Shown here: one piece after another, positions 1 to 7,666 of the stretch
Position numbering within the stretch: the stretch's first letter is position 1
Layout of the letters: every line of letters begins with the position of its first letter
Made by a program: the position numbers and the translations under genes
Assembly (NCBI GenBank): GCA_036941025.1
Contig: JAYMNP010000001.1
Span: 3,950,001-4,014,000, forward strand
DNA length: 64,000 nucleotides
Direction: 5' to 3'
Source of the DNA: Lachnospiraceae bacterium JLR.KK002
GTDB lineage: Bacteria > Bacillota > Clostridia > Lachnospirales > Lachnospiraceae
The notes under the pieces: model-generated
The model's input: the letters and a program-made list of their open reading frames with translations, nothing else
What the model was told of the DNA's origin: nothing
The model's database searches: none

Positions 1-964
1 CCTGCCATGCACAAAAAATCTGCAGCTGTGTGGGGAAAACCGTACTGAAGAACAGGCGCCTGGAACCGCCTTCCTTCTCTGTGGCTGTCACATAGGCAAA
101 AACTTCCCTTGTGCCGAAAATATTTGTAAGGACACGGCGCATCCCAATATAATAACCGCCTATTTTTTCATCCGAAAGTGTAAAATCTTTTTCCGCCGAA
201 AGACGTTTCCCATGTTTTGCAGGCCTGCCCCTTTTTCCGGTCGGCTGCGGGGCAAGGTCATAAAGGACAGAGTCATACCTTGCATTTCCGATTAGGCCAA
301 GGTTTGGGTATTCATCCACGACAGAAACCAGATCCCCTTTTGTATACCAGCTGTCGCATAGGATAATGACATTCGCCTTTTCCTGTAATTCAGGCATGGC
401 CTGGCGTACCATGGAAGCAGCCAGCTTTAATTTTGACTCTTCTTTCTGCCACATACGGTAGGAAAGCGGAAACGCCTGGTAAACAATCTTGCCTTTATCC
501 CACATTGGCACACAGAGCATGACACTTACAAAGCAGTGCCCATTCAGGTAGCCGCTGCCGTTGTGCGCGGAATGGTCAAAGAGTTTTGAGACATCCTCAA
601 ATTTCTTTCCATATTTGGGAACAATGGTATCATCCATGCATAAAAAAACGGGCTGCGTCTCTAAGGATTTCGGGATTAGTTTCAATGCCATAGATGCTGT
701 TGCATTCATAAACCTGGAATAATCCACTTTGGCATAGGAGCAGGCATAGTAAAAGGCATTCAGGGATTTATCTGTTAGCTTTGACAGGAAATGTCTGTAA
801 AGGAAACGGATGGAATCCGCTGACTCCAGTGTCAGTATGGACAGCAGGAGCAGGACCAATGTCTCGGCTGTAGGAATGGAACAAGCCTCAAAATAAATGT
901 AAAAATAATGATAAAGTCTACCAATTATAGTTTTTTCGTTGTATAATAAGTCTGTCGTACAGGA
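1..964 (-). mobile_element. DDE transposase of an IS4/IS701-like insertion sequence, cut by the window edge
   Basis: An open frame on the minus strand runs from a stop at 965-967 to the window edge without interruption, giving more than 300 residues. The translation contains the stretch CMDDTIVPKYGKKFEDV (first catalytic Asp region of cut-and-paste transposases), then LFDHSAHNGSGYLNGH, then LCDSWYTKGDL with a probable second acidic residue, and a basic GKRGRPAKHG segment. This is the layout of IS4-superfamily DDE transposases, closest in my reading to those called IS701-like. The C-terminus lies beyond base 1. No in-frame ATG exists before the conserved N-terminal part (first Met is near base 713); a non-canonical start such as ATT at 925, or a frameshift from an upstream ATG frame, would be needed. 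The leader at 941-1026 has unusual inverted repeats. Transposase identity is sure; exact family and start are not. Confidence 0.85.
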
Positions 965-1026
965 TCACTTTCTTTCGTATTTTTTTGTTTGCAAACTTAT
1001 TATACATCAGAAAGTCCTGTATGACA
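941..1026. repeat. Two crossing inverted repeats in the transposase leader
   Basis: GTATAATAAG (941-950) is a perfect inverted match to CTTATTATAC (996-1005). TGTCGTACAGGA plus CTTTCT (953-973) is an imperfect inverted match to AGAAAGTCCTGTATGACA (1009-1026), with one mismatch and a 3-base gap. The order is A-B-A'-B', so the two stems cross rather than nest. The outer copy could also include the terminal inverted repeat of the insertion sequence, but the other end is not in the window. Confidence 0.6.
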
Positions 1027-1104
1027 TTTTTTTTATGGAAAAGTTGTAAAGTGGTGTTCTATTAAGATAAAGATACTTCAATTTATCTGAATGGGGGTGC
1101 CCTT

Positions 1105-1476
1105 ATGGATTTCTATATTCGCCTGGAAAATCTGATTGAGGAAAGAAATCTGACACAAAAGCAGTTGTCTCTGGATCTTCATATCGCATCGTCCACTGTA
1201 AATGGATATGTCAACAATAATCGGGAACCGGATTTTGCAACGCTGGTTCGTTTTGCGCAGTATTTTAATGTATCCACGGATTATCTTCTGGGTCTCAGCA
1301 GTGAAAAGAAGCCGTCGCCTTCTTCCTTAAGTCCTGCGGAAGGAGCATTGATACACCTGTACCGTTCTCTGCCACAGGAGCGGCAGGAGTTGATTGTTGA
1401 GCAGGCAAAATTTTATCAGAATCTTGAACAGAAGCGTCAGAAAGCCTCCAAAACACGTTCCGGCTCTCATTCCTGA
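1105..1476 (+). CDS. XRE/Cro-type helix-turn-helix regulator, 123 aa
   Basis: A small cytosolic DNA-binding protein. Residues about 5-60 form a Cro/C1-type HTH: ENLIEERNLTQKQLSLDL, then a recognition helix in SSTVNGYVNNNREP, then the usual FNVSTDYLLGLS ending. The C-terminal half is charged and helical and probably dimerises. A GGGGGTG element lies about eight bases before the ATG. It stands alone, convergent with another HTH gene on the minus strand, with a shared bidirectional terminator between them. Such single-domain regulators are common in phage and ICE modules; the target is unknown. Confidence 0.85.
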   Translation: MDFYIRLENLIEERNLTQKQLSLDLHIASSTVNGYVNNNREPDFATLVRFAQYFNVSTDYLLGLSSEKKPSPSSLSPAEGALIHLYRSLPQERQELIVEQAKFYQNLEQKRQKASKTRSGSHS

Positions 1477-1515
1477 GAGACCGGATGTTTTGACGGAGCA
1501 TATCTGTACGGAAAC

Positions 1516-1555
1516 AAAAATCAGCCTTTTCTCTGTAAAGGCTGATTTTTGTTTT
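1516..1555. terminator. Bidirectional intrinsic terminator between convergent HTH genes
   Basis: AAAAATCAGCCTTT (1516-1529) pairs perfectly with AAAGGCTGATTTTT (1537-1550) over 14 bp with a 7-base loop. A-tracts and T-tracts on both flanks let it serve the plus gene ending at 1476 and the minus gene ending at 1554. Confidence 0.85.
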
Positions 1556-1886
1556 AAGGCATTTCCAATAACTTTTTTACTGCGTGTTGCATTTCCGGAC
1601 AGTCACGATACCGCAGAATTAATGTGCGTTCTTCTTCGGAAAGAAACATATTATCCATGGAATCATTATAGCCAAAAGTACCAAGAATGTTATCAATATT
1701 ATATATTTTACAGAGGATCAGCAGCGTATCCGCATCCGGCTGCGTCTGGCCGCTTTCCCATCCATAAATCGTTTTCGGGGCAACAGGCAGATTATGGTCT
1801 TCCAGCCTTATTACCAAATCATTAACGGAAAAATTGTTTAGTTTGCGATATGCCTTTAAAACTTTGGAAATATTCGGATTTTTCAT
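1554..1886 (-). CDS. XRE-family helix-turn-helix regulator, 110 aa
   Basis: Minus-strand gene with AGAGGTGAG about six bases before its ATG. Residues about 5-60 carry an HTH of the Cro/C1 type: ISKVLKAYRKLNNFSVNDLVIRL, then APKTIYGWESGQTQPDADTL, then a LCKIYNIDNIL segment typical of the fourth and fifth helices. The tail FLSEEERTLILRYRDCPEMQ resembles the short dimerisation tail seen in many Clostridial XRE proteins. Its operator and regulon cannot be read from the sequence. Confidence 0.85.
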   Translation of the reverse strand: MKNPNISKVLKAYRKLNNFSVNDLVIRLEDHNLPVAPKTIYGWESGQTQPDADTLLILCKIYNIDNILGTFGYNDSMDNMFLSEEERTLILRYRDCPEMQHAVKKLLEMP

Positions 1887-1973
1887 GCTCTCACCTCTTT
1901 TCTAATCATAGACTACCCGAAAATCCCCGTCAATAAATTAGAAATAATTCTCTGAAACCAAGTAAATGAATGA

Positions 1974-2002
1974 TTGAAATTCTTTTTAAAAGAGAATATA
2001 AT
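1974..2002 (+). promoter_or_regulatory. SigmaA-type promoter for the 65-aa gene
   Basis: TTGAAA (1974-1979), a 17-base spacer, and TATAAT (1997-2002). The spacing and both hexamers fit vegetative sigma well, and the start codon follows 24 bases later. Confidence 0.7.
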
Positions 2003-2025
2003 AGATAAAAAAAGGGAGGGGCAGT

Positions 2026-2223
2026 ATGGGGGAACAGGCGAAGAAGTGGTTGGCAGAGCAGATGAGGGAAAAACGCATTTCAGAGGAGATTGTTGCAAAT
2101 GTGCTGGGAATTCCTGCAGAGAAATTTTATGTGGGAACGGGTGAAGTTCTGGGGGCGGATGAATTCCTTCGGATATGTGCCTATCTTCACATTCGTCCGG
2201 AAAATATGTCTCTGGATGAGTAA
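2026..2223 (+). CDS. Small HTH-like protein, 65 aa
   Basis: Starts at an ATG preceded by GGGAGGGG and by a good promoter. The 65 residues are all helical and resemble a reduced XRE-type fold: KWLAEQMREKRISEEIVANVLGIPAEKF, then GADEFLRICAYLHIRPENM, the second part matching the end of HTH_3 domains. The first half has no convincing recognition helix, so DNA binding is inferred. It lies in the same accessory zone as two full XRE genes. An overlapping minus-strand frame lacks a start signal and family features, so this strand is preferred. Confidence 0.65.
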   Translation: MGEQAKKWLAEQMREKRISEEIVANVLGIPAEKFYVGTGEVLGADEFLRICAYLHIRPENMSLDE

Positions 2224-2483
2224 ACACATTATATTTCTAAGGCTGCACAGGAATGGAGCTGCGGCTTTCTGATTTTTGACTGAATCTTTTCTTCTCCGGG
2301 TATCCGGTTCTTTTTCAGTGAATTTCCGTATTATTCAGATATGTTTTATAAAATTTTTTGTTATAATAACCCTTGCTTAGTATTGAAATGTGTTACTCCA
2401 TCCTTTTTACCAGTAAGGGATTTGCAATGGATAATGAATGACTCAAAACTTTGGACGGTTTTAACAAAGGATTATTTTGCCAA

Positions 2484-2573
2484 TTTCACCGGGCGATTCA
2501 TGAGGAAACTGCAGCAGAGGTGATTTACCATAGAGCAGATAGTTGGAAGGAGTATATGGGGCTTCAGACATAA
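2484..2573 (+). pseudogene. Relic of a RhuM-family gene
   Basis: A 29-residue open stretch beginning FHRAIHEETAAEVIYHRAD and ending MGLQT before a stop matches the core RhuM segment present intact at about 6720-6800 (LHFAVTGKTAAELIYERADSEKPAMGLTTW). In another frame just upstream, TKDYFA matches the usual DYxxFFA...QNK lead-in, so at least one deletion or frameshift separates them. No start or ribosome site is attached. The rest of the 2224-2664 interval holds nothing else I can identify. Confidence 0.6.
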
Positions 2574-2664
2574 GTGAAACCAGATAAGGAGAAAACTATT
2601 AATTGTGTTTAAGACAACAGACACAATAATGTGGAGTGAATATCTTATTTGGAGGAAATAGAAA

Positions 2665-3039
2665 ATGGCAAAATCATTATTTGAGGAAATGGATGGCAAA
2701 TATGAAAGACAAGGTGACTATTTAATTCCATGTATAGCCTTATCCGCCGAGGAAGAACAGCCGATAGGCATATGGGGGCAACGGCATCTGGATTATCTGA
2801 AGCAGTGCCGCAAGGTTACATACACCAATCTTCTTACAAGCGGCAGGTTGAACGCTTACCTTGCCGACATCGACAGGCAGGCGCAGGAACGCTTTGAAAG
2901 GCTCATAGAGGGCATGAAACAGGCGCAGGGCATAACGGAACGCCTAAAGGAAGAAAACGCCTTAGAATGGATTGGACGACTCAATAACATAAGGGCTTGT
3001 GCGAGGGGGATTGTGAACGAGGAAATCATTTTCGCATAG
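2665..3039 (+). CDS. tnpV: TnpV-type transposon-encoded protein, 124 aa
   Basis: Cytosolic helical protein matching the TnpV family found on Tn4451/Tn4453-like mobilisable transposons and many Clostridial ICEs. Diagnostic stretches are GDYLIPCIALSAEEEQPIGIWGQRH and YLKQCRKVTYTNLLTSGRLN, followed by the C-terminal AQERFERLIEGMKQAQGITERLK. The length of about 120 residues is normal for the family. The ribosome site TGGAGGAAA sits before the ATG. The biochemical role of TnpV is not established. Its presence with an excisionase-like HTH gene immediately downstream supports a mobile-element origin, but no recombinase is in the window. Confidence 0.85.
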   Translation: MAKSLFEEMDGKYERQGDYLIPCIALSAEEEQPIGIWGQRHLDYLKQCRKVTYTNLLTSGRLNAYLADIDRQAQERFERLIEGMKQAQGITERLKEENALEWIGRLNNIRACARGIVNEEIIFA

Positions 3040-3172
3040 GCGATATGGCGGCAGAGGGTAAAATCTCTGTCGTTTTTCTTTTCGGGGAGTTTTTAAAAAG
3101 CTCATATTTCTGCACTTGATATAGTTCGTTCAAGCGGCTATACTATATACAGTACGCAATAGGAGGTCAAAA

Positions 3173-3346
3173 ATGTTTGAATATATGACAGCACAAGAAG
3201 CCGCAGAAAAATGGAACGTATCGCTTAGGTGGGTGCAGCGGCTATGCAAAGAAAATCGTATTGAAGGAGCAATGAACATCAACCGTGTCTGGCTTATACC
3301 GATAATTGCCGAGAAGCCTATTGATAGAAGAAAGAAGAAATCCTAA
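3173..3346 (+). CDS. Excisionase-like helix-turn-helix protein, 57 aa
   Basis: A short gene with a clean AGGAGG site six bases before its ATG. The product has the winged-helix pattern of MerR/excisionase-type DNA-binding proteins: MTAQEAAEKWNVSLRWVQRLCKENRIEGA, then a wing NRVWLIP, then a basic tail DRRKKKS. Proteins of this shape act as recombination directionality factors or as small regulators on transposons, often near TnpV as here. Which of these applies is not visible. Confidence 0.8.
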   Translation: MFEYMTAQEAAEKWNVSLRWVQRLCKENRIEGAMNINRVWLIPIIAEKPIDRRKKKS

Positions 3347-3526
3347 GTGAGTGTTAAAGTTTCAGCATAAACAAGTGAAAATCCAAAATAGAGAACAAAG
3401 AGTAGTCGAAAAAGAGCGGCAATACGCTATGCGGTAAGAAAAATCGAAACACAAAGTGCGGTAGATTTTTATGGCTATTCAAATCTGATGACGCTGTCCT
3501 GTCAGCGGGAATGAGAGGTTATAAAC

Positions 3527-4234
3527 ATGGCAATGTGGAATCCGTGGCGTGGCTGCCACAAACATAGTGAAGGGTGTAGGTATTGTTATATTCATAAGGG
3601 CGATTTCAAGCGCAGGATTGATACAAACAATATTGCAAAGACGGATAATTTTTACGCCCCTATCGCTAAAAATAAATCGGGAGCATACAAAATTAAATCT
3701 GGGCAGACCGTATATCTCTGCTTTTCTACGGATTTTCTGATTGGGGATGCCGATGAATGGCGTTCTGAATGTTGGCAGATGATACGGGAGCGTTCAGACC
3801 TGCACTTTCTTTTTCTAACAAAGCGTATTGAACGTTTCATGGATTGTATTCCAATGGACTGGAACGATGGATATGATAATGTTACGGTTGGTTGTACGGT
3901 AGAAAATCAAGACAGGGCTGATTACAGGCTTTCCATTTTCAATAAATTGCCTGTTAAACATAAAAATATTATCTGCCAGCCGTTGATTGAGGAAATAAAC
4001 CTTACAGACTATCTTGATAATGTTGAATTAGTTGTAGTTGGCGGTGAATCAGACAGAAATGCCAGACCACTTGACTATACGTGGGTGCTTTCCATACGGG
4101 AGCAATGTGTCGCCCGCAAAGTACATTTTGAGTTTCGGCAGTGTGGGACACATTTTATCAAAGACGGAAAAAGCTATACTTTATCTACCCGTGATTTATG
4201 TAGCCAAGCAAGAAAAGCGAATATCAATTACTAA
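3527..4234 (+). CDS. DUF5131 (phage Gp37/Gp68-like) protein, 235 aa
   Basis: The N-terminus reads WNPWRGCHKHSEGCRYCYIH, a cysteine-histidine cluster (C-x6-C-x2-C) diagnostic of DUF5131, also called phage Gp37/Gp68. It is followed by VYLCFSTDFLIGDADEWR, HFLFLTKRIERF, and VVVGGESDRNARPLD near residues 170-190, all family hallmarks. The cysteine pattern and the barrel-like strand order recall radical-SAM enzymes, but no reaction is established for the family. Full length. It is common in phage and ICE cargo. The neighbours are an excisionase-like gene upstream and an AraC regulator downstream. Confidence 0.85.
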   Translation: MAMWNPWRGCHKHSEGCRYCYIHKGDFKRRIDTNNIAKTDNFYAPIAKNKSGAYKIKSGQTVYLCFSTDFLIGDADEWRSECWQMIRERSDLHFLFLTKRIERFMDCIPMDWNDGYDNVTVGCTVENQDRADYRLSIFNKLPVKHKNIICQPLIEEINLTDYLDNVELVVVGGESDRNARPLDYTWVLSIREQCVARKVHFEFRQCGTHFIKDGKSYTLSTRDLCSQARKANINY

Positions 4235-4350
4235 AATAATTACCTCTCTTTTTTTGTGCAAGTATAGAGAGGAAAAATATAAGAATAAGCATTATAATAA
4301 CAAAGGCGAATTTATATTCATAAGCACAATATGTATGAAGGAGGTATCTC

Positions 4351-5199
4351 ATGGAATGGGTTGAAAGATTAAACCAAAGCATGAATTATATTGAAGAACA
4401 TTTGACGTGCGAAATTGATTATGAACAACTTGGGCGGATTGCCTGCTGCTCTACCTATCATTATCAGAGAATGTTTACTTATATGGCGGGTGTCACTCTG
4501 GCAGAGTATATCCGAAGAAGAAAAATGTCGTTAGCGGCGGTGGACTTGCAAGGTGGGAATGCAAAGATTATTGATATTGCACAGAAGTACGGCTACCGTT
4601 CTCCGACTGCATTTAACAGGGCGTTCCAGTCTTTTCATGGGATAGCCCCTTCATTCGTTAAGACTGCGGGAGTATCTGTGAAATCTTTTTCCCCCATTGT
4701 GTTTAGAGTTGCTATAAAAGGAGCAACAGAAATGAATTATAGAATTGAAACAAAAGAAGCCTTCCGCATTATTGGCGTATCTGCACCGCTTGACAAGGAA
4801 ATTGAAAATAACTTTATGACTGTGCCTAAGATGTGGCAGGACGCCGCCGAAAATGGAACAATACAGAAATTGGCAGGAATAATGGATACGCCGCCAATGG
4901 GACTTTTGGGTGTGAGCGCCTGCAATGATGAAGAACAATGGAAATATTTTATTGCCGTTTCCAGTACAAAAGCAAGCGATGAGTTTGAAGAATATACCGT
5001 GCCTGCGTCTGCTTGGGCAATCTTTTCTGGAACAGGTACAAACCAGTCCATACAGGAATTGGAGCAGCGTATTATAACCGAGTGGCTTCCGACCTCTGGA
5101 TATGAGTATGCCAACGCCCCCGATATTGAGGTTTACTTAAATCCAGACCCACAGAACGCACAGTATGAGGTATGGATACCCGTATCAAAAAAGGGATAA
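4351..5199 (+). CDS. AraC-family regulator with GyrI-like effector-binding domain, 282 aa
   Basis: Residues about 5-105 are an N-terminal AraC-type double HTH (MNYIEEHLTCEIDYEQLGRIACCS, then IIDIAQKYGYRSPTAFNRAFQSFHGIAPS). Residues about 125-280 are a GyrI/Rob-type ligand-binding domain, with MNYRIETKEAFRIIGVSAPL at its start and EYANAPDIEVYLNPDPQN near its end. This N-HTH, C-GyrI order is that of Rob/SoxS-like multidrug and stress sensors. The ribosome site GGAGG lies before the ATG. It appears co-transcribed with the next two small genes (12-base gap, then an overlap). The inducing ligand is unknown. Confidence 0.9.
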   Translation: MEWVERLNQSMNYIEEHLTCEIDYEQLGRIACCSTYHYQRMFTYMAGVTLAEYIRRRKMSLAAVDLQGGNAKIIDIAQKYGYRSPTAFNRAFQSFHGIAPSFVKTAGVSVKSFSPIVFRVAIKGATEMNYRIETKEAFRIIGVSAPLDKEIENNFMTVPKMWQDAAENGTIQKLAGIMDTPPMGLLGVSACNDEEQWKYFIAVSSTKASDEFEEYTVPASAWAIFSGTGTNQSIQELEQRIITEWLPTSGYEYANAPDIEVYLNPDPQNAQYEVWIPVSKKG

Positions 5200-5210
5200 C
5201 GGAGGGGCTT

Positions 5211-5693
5211 ATGGACGAGAAATTTAATATGTTTACGGAAACAGTTGACGGGCGTTTTCGTAGTTTTGTAAATCAAATTAACGAGTATCTGATAGAAAAC
5301 GGCTGTAAGTGCGATATTAAATCCCAAAAAAGCGGCTACGTCGTGTCTTATGTGCTAAACAGCAATAAAAGGACTTTGGCAACATTCGTATCCCGAAAAA
5401 CGGGAATGAAGCTCCGTATTTATTCCGAACATATACAGAAGTACCAGAGCTTTCTTGACACATTTCCCGAAAAGATAAAAAAAGAAATCAAGAAAGCGTC
5501 TGTCTGTAAACGGCTTATCAATCCCGATGACTGTAATCCGAAATGTGTAATGGGATATACTTTTGTATTGGATGGTGAGCAGTATCAGAAATGCCGTTAC
5601 ATGGCGTTTCAACCTACATTGAGTGAGGAAAACAACCCATATATAAGACAGTTTTTAGAGAAGGAATTGCGGGCAGGTGTCGATTATGAGTAA
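5211..5693 (+). CDS. Conserved hypothetical protein, 160 aa
   Basis: I do not recognise the family with certainty. The chosen ATG at 5211 has GGAGGGG directly upstream; an earlier in-frame ATG at 5172 lies inside the AraC gene and has no ribosome site. The protein is soluble and basic, with an alternating strand pattern (CDIKSQKSGYVVSYVL, KRTLATFVSRKTGMKLRIY) and a cluster of cysteines in the second half (SVCKRL, DDCNPKCVMGY, YQKCRYMAF), so it may bind a metal. It sits between the AraC/GyrI regulator and a Cys-rich KTR gene and overlaps the latter, suggesting a three-gene unit. Confidence 0.7.
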   Translation: MDEKFNMFTETVDGRFRSFVNQINEYLIENGCKCDIKSQKSGYVVSYVLNSNKRTLATFVSRKTGMKLRIYSEHIQKYQSFLDTFPEKIKKEIKKASVCKRLINPDDCNPKCVMGYTFVLDGEQYQKCRYMAFQPTLSEENNPYIRQFLEKELRAGVDYE

Positions 5694-5871
5694 GCAGGAT
5701 GCTATTACAGACTGGGTGCATTGCCCTCTTTGCGGAAATAAGACCCGTGACAGAATTAGGGAAGATACCGTTTTAAAAAACTACCCACTCTACTGTCCGA
5801 AATGCAAGCAGGAAACATTGATTGAAGCAAAAAATTTACAAATAACAGTCATCACAGAGCCAGACGCTTAA
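5686..5871 (+). CDS. Cysteine-rich KTR family protein, 61 aa
   Basis: Very small zinc-ribbon-like protein with two CxxC knuckles: HCPLCGNKTRDRIREDT and LYCPKCKQET. The NKTR motif and the spacing match the Cys_rich_KTR family, a common cargo gene of Firmicute conjugative elements with unknown role. The start chosen is ATG 5686; a GTG at 5677 in the same frame is an alternative adding three residues. The start overlaps the end of the preceding gene by eight bases, so translation is probably coupled. Confidence 0.85.
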   Translation: MSKQDAITDWVHCPLCGNKTRDRIREDTVLKNYPLYCPKCKQETLIEAKNLQITVITEPDA

Positions 5872-5876
5872 GACGC

Positions 5877-5926
5877 AGAGCCGATGAACGAGTGAATATC
5901 ATTTCGCAGTTTGTTGGCTCTTTTAT
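5877..5926 (+). terminator. Possible terminator after the KTR gene
   Basis: AGAGCC (5877-5882) pairs with GGCTCT (5916-5921), followed directly by a T-run. The stem is short and the loop is long, so this is a weak call. It lies six bases after the stop codon of the KTR gene. Confidence 0.4.
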
Positions 5927-5947
5927 TTCATAAGGCTTAAAGGCAAA

Positions 5948-5981
5948 CGCCCACCATAAAAAAACGGTGTTATGGTGGGCG
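5948..5981. repeat. Perfect 11-bp stem-loop in the intergenic space
   Basis: CGCCCACCATA (5948-5958) pairs with TATGGTGGGCG (5971-5981) across a 12-base loop. No T-run follows, so it is not a standard terminator. It lies between the AraC operon and the broken RhuM gene and could be a transfer-related or protein-binding site of the mobile element. The remaining bases to 6153 show only an AT-rich stretch with a TATAAT at 6130-6135. Confidence 0.6.
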
Positions 5982-6153
5982 GTATTGCTATGCCCGAAAA
6001 GACTTAACAGACACTCTCCAGACCTGTTTTAGAGTTTGGAGGGATTTTAGTACCATATAAGTGTAAGAGATAAGGCATATCAATAGTGCTTTACCTTCTG
6101 CACTTATTTTTTTTTATGGAAGAATATGTTATAATTTGAAGAGGTGGGTATCT

Positions 6154-7156
6154 ATGCAGGAGCATGAGATTATATTATATCAGTTAGAGGATACAAATGT
6201 TTATGTGAATGTCATTTTTAAAGAAGAAACATTTTGGATGACGCAAAGAGCAATGGCAGAATTATTTGATTGCACAGCAGATAATATTTCATTGCATTTG
6301 AAAAATATTTATAAAGAAGAAGAGTTGGATGCAGAGGCAACTGCCGAGTTTTTCTCGGTAGTTCAAAATGAAGGCGGAAGAAATGTTAGCCGAAAAGTAA
6401 AATGCTTTAATTTAGATGCGATTATTGCTGTAGGATATCGTGTAAATTCAAAAAAGGCCACCAGGTTTCGACAGTGGGCAACGAAAACATTAAAAGAGTA
6501 TATTAATAAGGGGTTTCTGTTAAATGATGATATGTTAAAAAATGGAAAACCCTTTGGAAAAGATTATTTTGATGAATTATTAGAACGCATCCGGGAAATC
6601 AGGGCAAGTGAGCGTAGAGCCTGTCAGAAAATCACGGATATATTTGAACAATGTAGCTATGATTATGATAAAAACAGTGAAATTACAAAGAATTTCTATG
6701 CCTTTGTTCAGAATAAACTTCATTTTGCAGTTACTGGAAAGACAGCGGCTGAATTAATATATGAGCGTGCGGATTCAGAAAAGCCAGCTATGGGGTTGAC
6801 AACATGGAAGGACGCACCAGATGGAAAAGTGCTAAAGCGGGATATAGGTATTGCCCAAAATTACTTAAATGAAAAGGAATTGTCCCGTTTAAACAGGCTG
6901 GTCCATGTTCATTGATTATGCTGAACTGATGGCAGAAGATGAGATTTTAATGAGTATGCAGGATTGGGTGGAGCAGACAAATCAGTTTTTGATAAATAAT
7001 CGGCGGGAAGTGTTGGATGGAAAAGGGAAAATATCACATGAAACCGCTATGAAAAAAGCAGAGAAGGAATATGAGATATTTCGAGTAAAACAGGATAAAG
7101 AGTATATTTCGGAGTTTGCTCGGGAAATAGAAAAATATCTTAAAGGGGATTGGTAA
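6154..7156 (+). pseudogene. RhuM-family (virulence protein) gene split by a frameshift
   Basis: The first part (6154-6915, 253 aa) has the RhuM N-terminal region: FKEETFWMTQRAMAELFDCTADNISLHLKN, then NLDAIIAVGYRVNSKKATRFRQWAT, and the core TGKTAAELIYERADSEKPAMGLTTW. It stops after LNRLV at 6913-6915. The missing C-terminus (MFIDYAELMAEDEILMSMQDW and on) continues in another frame from 6905 to 7156. The family reads LxRLV-x-MFIDYAE across this point, so a net loss of two bases or gain of one near 6901-6905 explains the split. The start ATG 6154 has GAGGTGGG upstream and a TATAAT at 6130-6135. RhuM proteins are of unknown biochemical role, often on islands and near restriction systems. Confidence 0.8.
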
Positions 7157-7221
7157 AGATTCTGGTTAAGAACTTGATAAATATTTGATTTTTAATCATA
7201 TTGAGCCAGGAGGAATAGCTC

Positions 7222-7465
7222 ATGAGAATGAATTTTAAAGGTTTAGTAAGTTTTATATACATTACCAAAAACTACACCTTTACTACCGTTATATGAGGCT
7301 GTCATAAATTCCATTCAAAGTATAGAGGATGCCGAAATCATCGAGGACTGCTTAGACGATCTCCAGCCGTTTATTAATGAAGTAATCCCGAAGGAAGAAT
7401 GTGAAAACGGTACAGATTTTTCAGGAGATAATTATATAGAACAAATCAGTGAGTTTCTTGCATGA
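7222..7465 (+). pseudogene. Fragment of a GHKL/HSP90-like ATPase gene, rearranged
   Basis: A good ribosome site (CAGGAGGAA) precedes ATG 7222, which opens a 24-residue frame ending at 7294-7296. In a second frame, the text PLLPLYEAVINSIQSIEDAE appears at about 7270-7335; this is the N-terminal signature of the GHKL ATPase group found in defence- and repair-associated proteins (LPLxEAVxNSIxAIEDA). It then runs into IIEDCLDDLQPFINEVIPKEE and stops at 7463-7465, far short of any full ATPase, with no N, G1 or G2 boxes beyond the first helix. So it has both a frameshift and a large internal or terminal loss. Confidence 0.6.
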
Positions 7466-7496
7466 AACTAAGATACTGGCATAATCAAATTGCATG

Positions 7497-7541
7497 AAAA
7501 AAGTACAGAACAAAAGTTCGATTTTGGTCTGTACTTTTTTT
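7497..7541. terminator. Strong bidirectional terminator at the end of the accessory zone
   Basis: AAAAAAGTACAGA (7497-7509) pairs with TCTGTACTTTTTT (7528-7540), and inside it CAAAA pairs with TTTTG, making a stem of about 18 bp interrupted by a single 1x1 mismatch, ending in a T-run. It separates the mobile-element debris from the uvrB leader. Confidence 0.85.
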
Positions 7542-7666
7542 GACTTATGTGTTATAATGAAAAACCAAATGACGGGATAATACTATCTGTACTGGCTGGT
7601 GTTATTCAGTGTTGTTTCGTTTCAAAAATACGGTTTTTCTAAAGGATACTACGTAATGTGACCTGC

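Noticed and set aside
1913..2227. Minus-strand frame of 104 codons opposite the small HTH-like gene
   Set aside because: Pro/Phe/Ser-rich text without family features, no ribosome site, and a clear promoter plus Shine-Dalgarno serve the plus strand.
2341..2523. Plus-strand frame of 60 codons before the RhuM relic
   Set aside because: No ribosome site; only its last residues resemble RhuM, in a damaged context, so it is treated as part of the relic.
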